From CAVWTN01 sp963757945 (GTDB lineage Bacteria > Vulcanimicrobiota > Vulcanimicrobiia > Vulcanimicrobiales > Vulcanimicrobiaceae): 64,000 nucleotides of DNA. Made by a program: the position numbers and the translations under genes. The stretch spans positions 744,001-808,000 of the forward strand of contig CAVWTN010000001.1 in NCBI GenBank assembly GCA_963757945.1, written 5' to 3'. The notes under the pieces are model-generated. The model worked only from the letters and a program-made list of their open reading frames with translations, made no database searches and had not been told where the DNA came from. Below, in pieces: positions 1 through 8,680 of the stretch (positions within the stretch are counted from its first letter, which is position 1; each line of letters begins with the position of its first letter).

Positions 1-698
1 ACCGTCAGGCGCTCCTGCAGTTCGCGCGCAACGTAGAGGAAGCTCACGCCCTGGAGCGCCATCAGCCACTTCGCGCCGCCGGCATAGAGCGCGTCGATGC
101 CGCACGCGCGAACGTCGAGGCCGAACGCGCCGAGCGCCTGAATCGCGTCGACGCAGAACCAGGCGCCGCGCGCGTGCGCGATCTCGGCGAGCGCCGCGAG
201 ATCGTGCCGGTATCCGTCCGCGAAACTGACCCACGAAACCGCGACCACGCGCGTGCGCGCCGACATCGCCGCCTGCAGCACGTCAGGCGTCAGGCGCACG
301 CGCGGCGCATCGATGAAACGGATAACGACGCCGTATTCGCGCAGCGCGAGCCAGGGCAGGGCGTTTGCGCCGAACTCGTTCGCGCACAGCACGATCTCAT
401 CGCCCGGCGACCATTCCAGGCCGCGCGCGACGACGTTCGCGCCGTCGCCGGTGTTGCGCAAGAACGCGATCTCGTCGGCGCGCGCGCCGACGAATCGCCC
501 GATGCGTTCGCGAAATTCCGCTAGGTGCGATTCGACCGATAAAATCCCAAGGACGCCCCTGCGGGCATGCTCTCCGATGAAATCGACGAGCGCGTCGCGG
601 GTCGCGTTCGGCAGCACGCCGACGGCCGCGTGATTGAGGTAAACGAGCCCCGGCTCGAGCGAAAACGCCGAGCGAGGAAGCGGGGCCGAGAGGGTCAT
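1..698 (-). CDS. Class V PLP aminotransferase / cysteine desulfurase-like (3' part outside window)
   Basis: The first 232 residues of a fold-type I PLP enzyme are readable on the minus strand from an ATG at 698; the C-terminus lies beyond position 1. The N-terminus has the class V pattern (GLVYLNHAAVGVLP), followed by a conserved Asp/Gln region (FCVDAIQALG) and the PLP-binding lysine in YAGGAKWLM. These enzymes are cytosolic and include cysteine desulfurases, isopenicillin-N epimerase-like proteins and kynureninase-like enzymes. The catalytic loop that would separate desulfurase from aminotransferase is missing, so the substrate is open. The ATG overlaps the phoU stop by 4 bp (ATGA), so the two genes are probably co-transcribed and translationally coupled. 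Confidence 0.85.
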   Translation of the reverse strand, partial: MTLSAPLPRSAFSLEPGLVYLNHAAVGVLPNATRDALVDFIGEHARRGVLGILSVESHLAEFRERIGRFVGARADEIAFLRNTGDGANVVARGLEWSPGDEIVLCANEFGANALPWLALREYGVVIRFIDAPRVRLTPDVLQAAMSARTRVVAVSWVSFADGYRHDLAALAEIAHARGAWFCVDAIQALGAFGLDVRACGIDALYAGGAKWLMALQGVSFLYVARELQERLT

Positions 699-1330
699 GC
701 GGCCCCGAGCATCTCCTTCGTGTGCCAGGCGATGTTCTGCGCCCGGTCGCCGACGCGCTCGAGCGCGGCCAGGACGAAGAGCATGATCGTGCCCGCGCGC
801 ACGAGCCCGGCGTCTTCCTGCATCTCCTCCTGCAGCGCCTCGATGCCGCGATTGTAGAGCTTGTCGACTTCGTCGTCCTGATCGATCACGCTCGTCGCGA
901 TCTCCGAATCGCGCTCGGTGTAGGCGCGCATCGTCTCGGAGAGCATCGAAACGGCCTCGGCCGCGATGCGCCCGATCTCGACGGAGGCCGGCCGCAGCGG
1001 CACGTCGGCGAGCTTGATCGCGTTCTTGGCGATGTCGACGGCGTAGTCGCCGACGCGCTCCAGGTCGACCACGATTTCGAGCATCGCGGCGACTTGGCGC
1101 AACTCGCCCGCCACGGGCTGCTGGCGCCAGATCAGCTCGATGCAGGCGGCTTCGATCTTCCTCCGCAGGTCGTCGATGCCGTCGTCGCCGGCGATCACGC
1201 GGCCGGCGAGCGAGGTGTCGCGACTGTCGAGCGCCGCGACCGCGAAGTGGATCGCGTCCGCCGCGAGCGCGCCCATCCGCACGACATCCAGCCGTGAAGA
1301 CTCCAGCGCCTCATGGTACGCAGTGCGCAT
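695..1330 (-). CDS. phoU: PhoU-family phosphate signalling protein
   Basis: A 211-residue all-helical protein with the two-fold PhoU repeat. Each half carries a family metal-binding helix of the E(R)xGD type: LERVGDYAVDIA near residue 95 and LERVGDRAQNIA near residue 195. PhoU proteins bridge the PstSCAB phosphate transporter and the PhoR kinase and repress the Pho regulon when phosphate is plentiful. No pst, phoR or phoB gene is visible nearby; the partner here is the downstream aminotransferase, which it overlaps by 4 bp. Length is normal for a full two-domain PhoU. It diverges from the enoyl-CoA hydratase gene across about 130 bp that must hold both promoters. Confidence 0.92.
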   Translation of the reverse strand: MRTAYHEALESSRLDVVRMGALAADAIHFAVAALDSRDTSLAGRVIAGDDGIDDLRRKIEAACIELIWRQQPVAGELRQVAAMLEIVVDLERVGDYAVDIAKNAIKLADVPLRPASVEIGRIAAEAVSMLSETMRAYTERDSEIATSVIDQDDEVDKLYNRGIEALQEEMQEDAGLVRAGTIMLFVLAALERVGDRAQNIAWHTKEMLGAA

Positions 1331-1458
1331 CTCGCGATTTCCCCTTTTCCAAACTCAGATTGCGCGCCCGGCCCGACCGCGCTCGTTGCGTGCAGTATAC
1401 CACACGCGAGGGTCTGCTGTGCTTGCCTCGAAAGGCGGTGCCGTCGAAGGAGGACCCG

Positions 1459-2259
1459 ATGAACCAAACCGCAGCGCAGTACGAGACGATCCTGGTCGAG
1501 CGCGACGGCCCCATCGCGATCGTCACCCTGAATCGCCCGAGCGTGCTCAACGCCCTTAATCTCTTAATGCTAAGCGAACTGCGCGGCGCGTTCGCCGCGC
1601 TCGACGCGGACGCCGAGGTGCGCGCGATCGTTTTGACGGGCGCCGGAGCAAAAGCGTTCGCCGCCGGTGCCGACATCAGCGAATTGAACGCGCTGCCGAA
1701 CGCCGTCGCCGGCGCGCAGCAAGCGCGCGTCGGACAGGGCCTGACGCTCGCGCTCGAGCGCTCGCAGAAACCCGTGATCGCGGCCGTCAACGGCTTCGCG
1801 CTCGGAGGCGGTTGCGAGCTCGCCTTGGCAGCCGATATCCGCATCGCCGGCGCCAACGCGAAGTTCGGCCAGCCCGAAGTGAACCTGGGCTTGATCCCGG
1901 GCTACGGCGGGACCCAACGCACCGCGCGCCTGCTCGGCCGCGGCCTCGCATCGTATCTGTGCTTGACGGGCGAGCTGATCGGCGCGGAGGAAGCGCTGCG
2001 CGCCGGGCTCGTCGAGAAAGTCGTCGCACCGGAAGGCCTGCTCGATGAAGCCAAGCGCATCGCGCACGTCATCGCGGCGAAGGCTCCGCTCGCGATCGCC
2101 GCGGTCAAGCGGACGATCAACGACAGCATCGGGCTCGGGCTCTCCGAAGGGCTCGCGATCGAGGCGCTGGCCTTCGGCACGCTCGTCGACACCGAGGATT
2201 TCACCGAAGGCACGAAGGCCTTCTTGGAAAAGCGCAAACCGAGCTTCAAAGGAAACTAG
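1459..2259 (+). CDS. Enoyl-CoA hydratase/isomerase (crotonase) family protein
   Basis: A 266-residue crotonase-fold enzyme. The oxyanion-hole region (AFAAGADISEL, near 67-77), GFALGGGCELALAAD (112-126) and FGQPEVNLGLIPGYGGTQR (136-154) are all present. Glu120 and Glu140 match the two catalytic glutamates of true hydratases, so hydration of trans-2-enoyl-CoA, for instance crotonyl-CoA, is likely. The start is the ATG at 1459, preceded by a strong GAAGGAGG ribosome site; the longer reading upstream has no support. It stands alone, divergent from phoU, so beta-oxidation, butyrate/PHB metabolism and amino-acid degradation are all possible roles. Chain-length specificity cannot be read from sequence. 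Confidence 0.93.
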   Translation: MNQTAAQYETILVERDGPIAIVTLNRPSVLNALNLLMLSELRGAFAALDADAEVRAIVLTGAGAKAFAAGADISELNALPNAVAGAQQARVGQGLTLALERSQKPVIAAVNGFALGGGCELALAADIRIAGANAKFGQPEVNLGLIPGYGGTQRTARLLGRGLASYLCLTGELIGAEEALRAGLVEKVVAPEGLLDEAKRIAHVIAAKAPLAIAAVKRTINDSIGLGLSEGLAIEALAFGTLVDTEDFTEGTKAFLEKRKPSFKGN

Positions 2260-2263
2260 AGCG

Positions 2264-4327
2264 CTACGGGCGCGGCTCCTCCAGCGCGAACTCCCACGCG
2301 TTCCAGAAGTCGCGCCCGAGCACGTTCGGGCGAAAATGCGCGAAGCGTTTCGAGACGGCGTACGCGCTGCGCTCGAAGCCGAGCGGAACGATCGGCAGAT
2401 CGCGCACGAGGATCTCGTGCGCGCGCCGGTAGAGCGCGGCGCGCACCGCCGGATCGTAGCTGCGCAGCGCGCGCGCTTCGAGCGCGTCGAAGGCGGGATT
2501 GCAGTAGGCGCCCGCGTTCCCGCCCGCGGGCGGCACGGCGGTGCAGCCGAACAGGTACGAACGGTCGGGGTCCAGGCTCGGCGACCAACTCGTCAGCGCG
2601 AGATCGAAGCGGCCCCGCTCGAGGATCCCGCCCGCCGATTTCGCGCCCCAAAAGAGCCCGGGCGAATACGAATGGATCGTCGCGTCGACGCCCGCGCGGC
2701 GCAGTCCGTCGGCGATCTGGACCGCCGCGGCGCTGCTGCTGCGCCAGCCGCCGGCGATCGCGAGTTCGAGTTGCAGCTTGCGCGGGGCGAGCACGCTGCG
2801 GGCGGCATCGGGCGCGTACGCCGGAAGGCGCTCCGCGCCGCTGAGCTCGGGTGCGAGCTGGCCGGTATCGGTCGGCACTTCGAGCCCGCGATAGACGGCC
2901 GATGCGAGCTTCTCTCGCTCGATCGACGCGGCGATCGCGCGCCGCACGAGCGGATCGCGCAGCTGCGGATCGCGCAGATTGAACTGAAGGTAATCGACGA
3001 TGTTCGTCGTCGCTTCGATCACGCGCAGACCGGCGTGTTGCGCCGTATCCTTCTGCAAGCCGGAGATCGTGGTCAGGTCGAGCGCTTGCGATTCCACCTC
3101 GAAGAGACGCGTGAGCGGGTTGGGCAGCACGCGCACGCGCAGGCGCGAGAGCGCGGCCGGGCCGCGCCAATATTCGGGGTTGCGCTCGAATTCGAGCTGC
3201 TCGCCACGCCGCCACGCCGTCAAGCGAAACGGCCCGAGGCCCACCGGATGCTCGTCGAGCGAACTCGCGTTCAGATTCGCGTAGCGCGCGGCGATGTGCC
3301 GCGGCAAGATCGCAAACGGATCGTTCGCGCCGAGCGTCAGGAACGACGAAACGAACGCGGCCGACGGCGCCGCCAGGCGCACGACGAGCCGCTCGGCGCT
3401 CGGCGCGTCGATGCGTTCGATTTGATCGACGGTCGAGCGGTCCGGCACGTTCGTCGCGGGATTGCGCAGCGCGTTCGCCGTGAACGCGACGTCACGCGCG
3501 TCAAAGGGTGCGCCGTCGGACCAGCGCCCGGTTCGAATGCGGTAGACGATCGTGCGGCCGTCGGCCGAGATGCCGCCGTTCGCGCGCGTCGGCAGCGCCA
3601 GGGCCCGGTCGGGGACGAGGTTCCCGCGCTCGTCGACCAGGAATAGGTAGCCCTGCGTGAGCGGCGCGAGCTGCCAGCCGTACGGCGTGTTCAAGATCGT
3701 GTTGAGGCTCGAAGGGTCCTCTTCGAGCGAAAGCGTCAGCTCGGGCTGGGCCGTCGCTGCCGCCGCCGGCGGGATGCGCAGCGAGAGCGGAGCGCGAGCG
3801 GCGCCGAGCGTTTCCCGGGCGTGCCCCATCGCCGCTTCGATCGCGGGATTGAGCCCGGCCCAGCGCCCGCGGATATCGCCGCTTGGATCGATCACGACGA
3901 GCGTGGGAAAGCCTTCGATCTTGTACGCCGCCGTGACGCGCTCGTCCCGATCGAGCAGCACGTTCCGCAGCGCGTGCGCGCGGGCGTAGCGGCGAGCGAC
4001 CTCGGCCGATTCTCCGACGTTCACGGCGAAGACCTCGACGTCGGGATGCGTGCGGGCGAAGTGCTCGACGAGCGGCAGGGAGAGCTTGCACGGCTCGCAC
4101 CAGGACGCCCAGAAATCCAGGAAGACCACGTGCCCGGGACGCTCCGGGAGCCGGTAGCGCGCGCCGTCGAGCCGCTCGGCCGAGAACGCCGGGGCTCGTT
4201 CCCGGCCCGCGGGCGCGAGGAAGCGCGGCGCGATGAAGATCCGGTACAGCGCGATCAGGACGACGACGAGGGCGAGGACGTCGAGCAGGCGGGTAAAATT
4301 CCAGCGCCGGGGCGGCGGAGGGGTCAC
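2264..4327 (-). CDS. Membrane-anchored TlpA-like thioredoxin fused to family 5 solute-binding protein
   Basis: A 687-residue fusion. Residues 14-32 form one hydrophobic anchor. Residues 45-185 are a TlpA/ResA-like thioredoxin domain with the redox motif WCEPC (Cys77, Cys80) and cis-Pro141 (GFPTLVVID). From about residue 195 to the end the sequence is a peptide/nickel-type ABC solute-binding protein (SBP_bac_5), with the usual opening (LSLEEDPSSLNTI), the GRWSDGAPFDARDVAFT block and the GPFRLTAWRRGE block. SBP5 proteins normally capture peptides or metal complexes for a permease, but no permease or ATPase gene lies nearby. Domain order implies both domains sit outside the membrane. Its stop lies only a few bases from the end of the convergent hydratase gene. 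Confidence 0.88.
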   Translation of the reverse strand: MTPPPPRRWNFTRLLDVLALVVVLIALYRIFIAPRFLAPAGRERAPAFSAERLDGARYRLPERPGHVVFLDFWASWCEPCKLSLPLVEHFARTHPDVEVFAVNVGESAEVARRYARAHALRNVLLDRDERVTAAYKIEGFPTLVVIDPSGDIRGRWAGLNPAIEAAMGHARETLGAARAPLSLRIPPAAAATAQPELTLSLEEDPSSLNTILNTPYGWQLAPLTQGYLFLVDERGNLVPDRALALPTRANGGISADGRTIVYRIRTGRWSDGAPFDARDVAFTANALRNPATNVPDRSTVDQIERIDAPSAERLVVRLAAPSAAFVSSFLTLGANDPFAILPRHIAARYANLNASSLDEHPVGLGPFRLTAWRRGEQLEFERNPEYWRGPAALSRLRVRVLPNPLTRLFEVESQALDLTTISGLQKDTAQHAGLRVIEATTNIVDYLQFNLRDPQLRDPLVRRAIAASIEREKLASAVYRGLEVPTDTGQLAPELSGAERLPAYAPDAARSVLAPRKLQLELAIAGGWRSSSAAAVQIADGLRRAGVDATIHSYSPGLFWGAKSAGGILERGRFDLALTSWSPSLDPDRSYLFGCTAVPPAGGNAGAYCNPAFDALEARALRSYDPAVRAALYRRAHEILVRDLPIVPLGFERSAYAVSKRFAHFRPNVLGRDFWNAWEFALEEPRP

Positions 4328-4402
4328 GCCGGACGGTTCGCGCCGTTACACCTTTGGCCATGCGGGAGGCCCTGGCACGTCTCCATCTAATGAGGGGCCA
4401 CG

Positions 4403-5350
4403 ATGGCGACACCCCGCCCCGCGACCGTAGCTATTGAAAGCCGGTCACTTCCGAATACCAATCGCAGCGCACTCATCCTCGAGCACTTCGATAAGCTCCC
4501 GATCGGGGGCGTTCTCGAACTCGACGACGAGCAGGATCCGCGCGCGCTGCGCAACGAGTTTCAAGAACAGCGTTCCGGACGGTTCGCGTGGGACGCGCGC
4601 AACCTGGGCTCCGGCCGCTGGACGGTTCGCATCGAGCGGATCGACGAACAATCCGACATCGCGACGTTCCTCGGGCACTGTTCGCCTTTCGCGAACGCGC
4701 GCATCGCGACGATCCGCGAGCTCGCGCAAAACGCCGCCGAGCGCTCCTACGATGCCGGCGAGACCATTTTTGACGAAGGCGAGATTTGGCCGTACATCGC
4801 CTTCGTGCGCAGCGGCAAAGTCGTCTACACGCTCCTCTCCGCGGACGGCAAGACGCATTCGCTGGGCGAGCGCTTATCGCAGGATGCGCTCAACGAAACG
4901 GGCACGTTCGACGGCGGCGGCGCAACGACGCGCGCCGAGGCGCTCACGAAGTGCACGCTGATCCTCATCCCGAGCGAAGCCGTCGTGCATGCTTCGCGCA
5001 CCGACGCCGATCTCGCCATCGGCTTCCTGACCGAAGCCTCGCAAGCGCGGCGCCGCTCGATCGATACGATCGCCGACCTCGCGTTCGCGCACGTCTTACA
5101 GCGCGTGGCGAAGTTCTTGCTCTCCTACGCGCCGGCGACGACGGGCATGGCGCGCGGCCTCTCCGGCATCGAGAACCTCTCGCAAGCGCAGATCGCGGCG
5201 GCCGCCGGAACGGTTCGCGACATGGCGGCGCGTGCGTTGTTGCGCTTGAAGAACGCGGGCGCCGTGGAACTGGATCGAGGCCGCGTGCGCTCGCTCGACC
5301 GCGAACGCCTGCAAGCCTTCGCCCACAACGTCCAAGCGCCGCCCGTCTAG
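4403..5350 (+). CDS. DUF2249 - Crp/Fnr family fusion regulator
   Basis: A 315-residue protein with three parts. Residues about 25-82 look like DUF2249, a small TusA-like domain (DKLPIGGVLELDDEQDP near 30-46, then a RFAWD and SGRWTVRIER pattern). Residues about 95-200 form a cyclic-nucleotide-binding-like beta-barrel typical of Crp/Fnr proteins. Residues about 215-310 form a Crp-type winged helix (LSQAQIAAAAGTVRDMAARAL). There is no N-terminal Fnr cysteine set, so an oxygen-sensing Fe-S cluster is unlikely. DUF2249 often accompanies nitrogen-oxide or hemerythrin proteins, so a redox or NO input is possible but inferred. It is convergent with the PDZ/Lon protease gene, and nothing nearby identifies its targets. 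Confidence 0.82.
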   Translation: MATPRPATVAIESRSLPNTNRSALILEHFDKLPIGGVLELDDEQDPRALRNEFQEQRSGRFAWDARNLGSGRWTVRIERIDEQSDIATFLGHCSPFANARIATIRELAQNAAERSYDAGETIFDEGEIWPYIAFVRSGKVVYTLLSADGKTHSLGERLSQDALNETGTFDGGGATTRAEALTKCTLILIPSEAVVHASRTDADLAIGFLTEASQARRRSIDTIADLAFAHVLQRVAKFLLSYAPATTGMARGLSGIENLSQAQIAAAAGTVRDMAARALLRLKNAGAVELDRGRVRSLDRERLQAFAHNVQAPPV

Positions 5351-5354
5351 CGCG

Positions 5355-6326
5355 CTACGAGCTCAGCGCGGCGAGCGCTTCGCGGAACGTGCGGACCGGA
5401 ACGACGCGGATCCCCGCTTCGCGCGAAACGTCGGCGTAGTTCTCGAGCGGAACGAAGAAGACGCGCGCGCCCGCGCGTCTCGCCGCGATCAGCTTCTGCG
5501 TCGTGCCCTCGATCGGGCCGACGCGGCCGTCGACGGTGAGCGTCCCCGTGCCGGCGATCGAATCCCAGGCGTAGTGCCGGTTCGGACGCAGCGCGCCGTA
5601 GATTTCCAAGGCGAACATCAGGCCGCCCGAACTGCCCGTGATGTTCCGCAGATCGAAGCGAACCGCGACCGGCAGCGTGGGCTTGAGCGTTTCCGGGGCG
5701 AGCGCGATCCCCAGGCGCGTTCCCGCCGCGGTCGAGATCGTCGTGACCCGCGCGCGCGTCACGCGGCCGCGGCGGCGCACCTCGACCCGGACGGCGGTCC
5801 CGGGCGCGAGGCCCCCGATCGCCTGCGCGACGTCCCGCGCGGCGTCGATGCGGCGGCCGCCCACCGAGAGCAGGACGTCGCCGGGCAAGAGCAGGCCGCC
5901 CGCTTTCGATTCGGCGAGGATCTCCTCGATCACGATCGATTGCGGCGGATCGGCCACGTGGAACCCGGCCGCCCGTTCGGCCACGACGGCGGCGACGTCC
6001 TGGCTCGTGCTCATCGCGTCGTCGAGCACGCGGTCGTACTGCTGCATCGAGACCCCGGCGGGCGCGATCGCGTCCCGCCCGACGAGCCGCACGCCGGGCA
6101 AGAGGCCCGCGGCGAGCATCAGCGTCGTCGCCGGGAGGATGACCACGTCCGTGAGATAGTAGCGCTCGTTCGGCGCGGCGTAGCCGTCGACGAAGACGCG
6201 CGAGCGCAGATCGACCGCGAATCCCGGCACCACGAGCCAATACGGCGTCGGCGTGACGCAGAGCGCGATGCCGAGCCCGATGACGGCGAACGCCGCCAGG
6301 GCCCGGCGCCTGGTCCGCTCGCGCAC
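5355..6326 (-). CDS. PDZ domain-containing Lon-like serine protease (YlbL type)
   Basis: 323 residues: one N-terminal membrane helix (about 9-30), a PDZ domain in the middle (LLPGDVLLSVGGRRI) and a C-terminal Lon (S16) proteolytic domain. The catalytic serine is in ITGSSGGLMFALEIY and the lysine of the Ser-Lys dyad is in GTTQKLIAARRAGA; the intervening GTGTLTVDGRVGPIEG is also typical. No AAA domain is present, as expected for YlbL-type proteases. In Bacillus subtilis ylbL lies in the same neighbourhood as rsmD and coaD, and the same grouping holds here, which supports the call. It probably acts on envelope proteins outside the membrane. It is the last gene of the leftward operon. Confidence 0.92.
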   Translation of the reverse strand: MRERTRRRALAAFAVIGLGIALCVTPTPYWLVVPGFAVDLRSRVFVDGYAAPNERYYLTDVVILPATTLMLAAGLLPGVRLVGRDAIAPAGVSMQQYDRVLDDAMSTSQDVAAVVAERAAGFHVADPPQSIVIEEILAESKAGGLLLPGDVLLSVGGRRIDAARDVAQAIGGLAPGTAVRVEVRRRGRVTRARVTTISTAAGTRLGIALAPETLKPTLPVAVRFDLRNITGSSGGLMFALEIYGALRPNRHYAWDSIAGTGTLTVDGRVGPIEGTTQKLIAARRAGARVFFVPLENYADVSREAGIRVVPVRTFREALAALSS

Positions 6327-6331
6327 GTGCG

Positions 6332-6919
6332 CTAGGAGACGACCTCGACGGCCGCCTCGCGCCCGTCGCCCGCGGCATCGAACGCTTCGCGTTTGCTCTT
6401 CGCGGCCGCTTCGGCGAGCGCGCTGCGCGGCGCCGGCGCCGCCGCCGGAGCCGGGGCCGCGGCGGCTTGCGCGCGCGCCTGCTGCGCGGCCAGCGTCTCC
6501 TGGCCCTTCTTCACCGAGCCGAGCGCCGTCGCCAAACGCGCCTCCAGTTCCGCGAGCATCTGCGCGGCGTACGCGTCGGCCCCTTCGCGAACGCGGCGCG
6601 CTTTCTCCTCGGCTTCGCGCAGCACGATCTCCGCCGTCGCTCGCGCTTGCTTGACGATCTCCGCCTGATCGATCAGTTGCGAATGCGCGACCGTCGCCTC
6701 GCTGACGATCTGCTGCGCCTTCTCCTGCGCGTCGCGGATCACGCGCTCTTTGTTGTTCGAGATCACCTTCGCCCGCCCGACCTCCTCGGGCAGCGTCGAG
6801 CGCATCTTCTGGATGAAATCCGCAAGCCGCTCTTCGCTCAGGATGCGCATCCCGAACGGCAGCCAGGTACCGTCTTGTACGTAACCCTCGAGTTTATCGA
6901 TGACGCGATAGATCGACAT
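6332..6919 (-). CDS. Coiled-coil protein (DivIVA/AtpF-like) of the coaD neighbourhood
   Basis: A 195-residue, mostly helical protein. Residues about 45-140 are rich in Ala/Glu/Arg heptads typical of a long coiled coil, and the tail (145-195) is low-complexity Ala/Pro. The opening MSIYRVIDKLEGYVQDGTWLP resembles uncharacterised proteins encoded next to coaD or the YlbL protease in several phyla, often labelled ATPase or DivIVA-like although no nucleotide-binding motif is visible. It has no membrane segment. The gene is separated by about 5 bp from the protease gene downstream, and its ATG lies inside the end of coaD, so the three are translationally coupled. Function is unknown; a scaffolding or division role is conceivable. 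Confidence 0.7.
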   Translation of the reverse strand: MSIYRVIDKLEGYVQDGTWLPFGMRILSEERLADFIQKMRSTLPEEVGRAKVISNNKERVIRDAQEKAQQIVSEATVAHSQLIDQAEIVKQARATAEIVLREAEEKARRVREGADAYAAQMLAELEARLATALGSVKKGQETLAAQQARAQAAAAPAPAAAPAPRSALAEAAAKSKREAFDAAGDGREAAVEVVS

Positions 6920-7427
6920 GCGTTCCTCCGTTCGGACGTTTCTTGGCCTGCATGAAGCGCAAGACGTCTTCCGGCACGAATGCCGTCACGTCCCCGCCTT
7001 GCAGGAAGACTTCTTTGATCAGGCTCGAGCTCAAGAACGAATACCCGACGTCGGACATCAGAAACGTCGTGTCCACGTTCGCCAGAGAGCGATTCATGTG
7101 CGCGTAGGCCATCTCGCTCTCGAAATCCGAAACGACGCGCAGCCCCTTGACGATGACGTCGATCTTCTCGTGCAGCACGAAATCCGCGAGCAAGCCTCGA
7201 AAATGCGAGACGCGAACGTTCGAATGTTTCGCGAGGCATGCGCGCAGCATCTCCTCACGCTCGTCGAGCGTGAAGAACGGATCGCGCTTCTGCGGATTGA
7301 CGACGACCGCGACCGTCACGAGCGGGAAGATCGCCGCCGCGCGCTCGATGACGTCGAGGTGGCCGTTCGTCGGCGGATCGAACGAGCCCGGGCAGCACGC
7401 GTGCGACTGGATGCTAGGCTTCTGCAT
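6894..7427 (-). CDS. coaD: Phosphopantetheine adenylyltransferase
   Basis: A 177-residue nucleotidyltransferase-fold enzyme that makes dephospho-CoA from 4'-phosphopantetheine and ATP, the penultimate step of CoA synthesis in the cytosol. The ATP-binding motif GSFDPPTNGH near residue 13, the NPQKRDPFF loop and the C-terminal SSSLIKEVF match CoaD closely, and length is normal (about 160-170). The start is ATG 7427, which overlaps the end of rsmD by 14 bp; the reading frame is open further upstream but only as a shadow of rsmD. rsmD-coaD adjacency is widely conserved among bacteria. Confidence 0.96.
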   Translation of the reverse strand: MQKPSIQSHACCPGSFDPPTNGHLDVIERAAAIFPLVTVAVVVNPQKRDPFFTLDEREEMLRACLAKHSNVRVSHFRGLLADFVLHEKIDVIVKGLRVVSDFESEMAYAHMNRSLANVDTTFLMSDVGYSFLSSSLIKEVFLQGGDVTAFVPEDVLRFMQAKKRPNGGTHVDLSRHR

Positions 7428-7962
7428 CGGCCGCCAAAAACTGCAAGGTGACCTCGCCGTAGCGCGCTTCGCGCAGGGTCGCGAAACCCGGTCCCGCCAG
7501 CGGCGGCGCATCCGTGCGATGCTCGTACACGAGGACCGAGCGTGCATCGAGCGCGCCGCGCTCGCGCAGCGCGGCGAACACCGCGAACGGCGGCGCGAGC
7601 GCGTAGGGCGGATCCGCATAGACGATATCGAAGCGGCCGCTCACGCGTTCGCTCGCGCGTTCCGCCGGCGCGCAGACGACCGCCATGCGCTCGCGAACGC
7701 CCAGCGCATCAGCCGTTGCGAGGATCGCCGCCGCGGTCGGCGCGTGGCGCTCCACGAACGTCACGAATGCGGCGCCGCGCGAGAGCGCCTCGAAACCGAT
7801 CGCGCCGCTTCCCGCGTAGAGATCGAGCACGCGCGCATCGGCAATGCGCGCCGCGAGCATCGAATACAGCGCTTCCTTGACCTTGCCGGGCGTCGGACGG
7901 ACGGCGAGCCCGCGGGGGGAGCGAATCGAACGGTTGCGCAGCGTTCCGCCGCTCAGCCGCAT
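7414..7962 (-). CDS. rsmD: 16S rRNA (guanine(966)-N(2))-methyltransferase
   Basis: A 182-residue Rossmann-fold methyltransferase. The N-terminus MRLSGGTLRNRSIRSPRG, the RPTPGKVKEALYSML segment, the SAM site VLDLYAGSGAIGFEALSRGA and the catalytic DPPY motif (VYADPPYAL) are all diagnostic of RsmD, which methylates G966 of 16S rRNA during 30S assembly. The start is ATG 7962. It lies 22 bp downstream of the HAD gene and overlaps coaD, inside a leftward operon. Confidence 0.96.
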   Translation of the reverse strand: MRLSGGTLRNRSIRSPRGLAVRPTPGKVKEALYSMLAARIADARVLDLYAGSGAIGFEALSRGAAFVTFVERHAPTAAAILATADALGVRERMAVVCAPAERASERVSGRFDIVYADPPYALAPPFAVFAALRERGALDARSVLVYEHRTDAPPLAGPGFATLREARYGEVTLQFLAADAEA

Positions 7963-7984
7963 CGAGCATCCCCACGCACGATGG

Positions 7985-8680
7985 TCATTCAGCGGCTTTC
8001 GCCGCGTCTCGCCGTGTACCTCGGAGTAGCGCGATCGCATCGCGCAAGTGGTGGATAACCGCGCACGGCTTGTGGATAAGTTGAGGATAGCCGCGGCCCT
8101 CCCAGTCGAACCAGAGGCCTTGCATCCCCGCGCGGATCGCGCCGTCCACGTCCGCGAGCGGATCGTCGCCGACGTACCAGATGTTCGCGGGCGCGCAACC
8201 GAGAGCGCGCGCAAGCTGCTCGAACGCCGCGGCGCCGGGCTTGCTCGCGCCGATCGTCTCGCTCACGAGGATCGGCCCGTCGAAGCCGATCGCGCGTGCC
8301 TTGCGCTCTTGCAGCGGGCTCCAGCCGTTCGTGAGGATCGCGTGCGGAATCTTCGCTTCACGCAGCGTCGCGAGCAAGGCGCCGGCGCCCGGCAGCGCGC
8401 GCACGAACTGCGGCACGCGCGCGACGCATTCGCTGCGAAAACGCACGGCGAGTTCGCGCGCATCGAAGGGCCGCTCGCCGGTCTGCTCCGCGCAAAGCGC
8501 GAGCGCGTCCTCGAGCGTCTGCGTACCGCTGCGATAGGCGTCCAGCGACGTCGCGATCGCGGCCCCAGCCGCGCCGGGCAAGAGTTCGCCGAGCACGCTG
8601 ATCTCGAGCGAGCGATCGATCCCGAGCGTGTGATCGAAATCGAAGCCGACCGCACTCGGCGCGGCGAGCGGCACGTTCAA
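7985..8680 (-). CDS. HAD-superfamily hydrolase (IA-like phosphatase)
   Basis: About 231 residues with the four HAD motifs: I, VGFDFDHTLG, with the nucleophile in DFDHT; II, HAILTNGWS; III, the lysine in GASKPGAAAFEQLA; and IV, WYVGDDPLADVDGAIRAG. The cap is a helical C1 type, as in Gph/YjjG-like phosphatases. Substrate cannot be predicted. The start is uncertain. TTG at 8680 overlaps the recG stop (TTGA) and GTG at 8674 is an alternative; no ATG fits, because the frame upstream is only the shadow of recG. The gene lies in the recG-HAD-rsmD-coaD operon. Confidence 0.85.
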   Translation of the reverse strand: MNVPLAAPSAVGFDFDHTLGIDRSLEISVLGELLPGAAGAAIATSLDAYRSGTQTLEDALALCAEQTGERPFDARELAVRFRSECVARVPQFVRALPGAGALLATLREAKIPHAILTNGWSPLQERKARAIGFDGPILVSETIGASKPGAAAFEQLARALGCAPANIWYVGDDPLADVDGAIRAGMQGLWFDWEGRGYPQLIHKPCAVIHHLRDAIALLRGTRRDAAKAAE

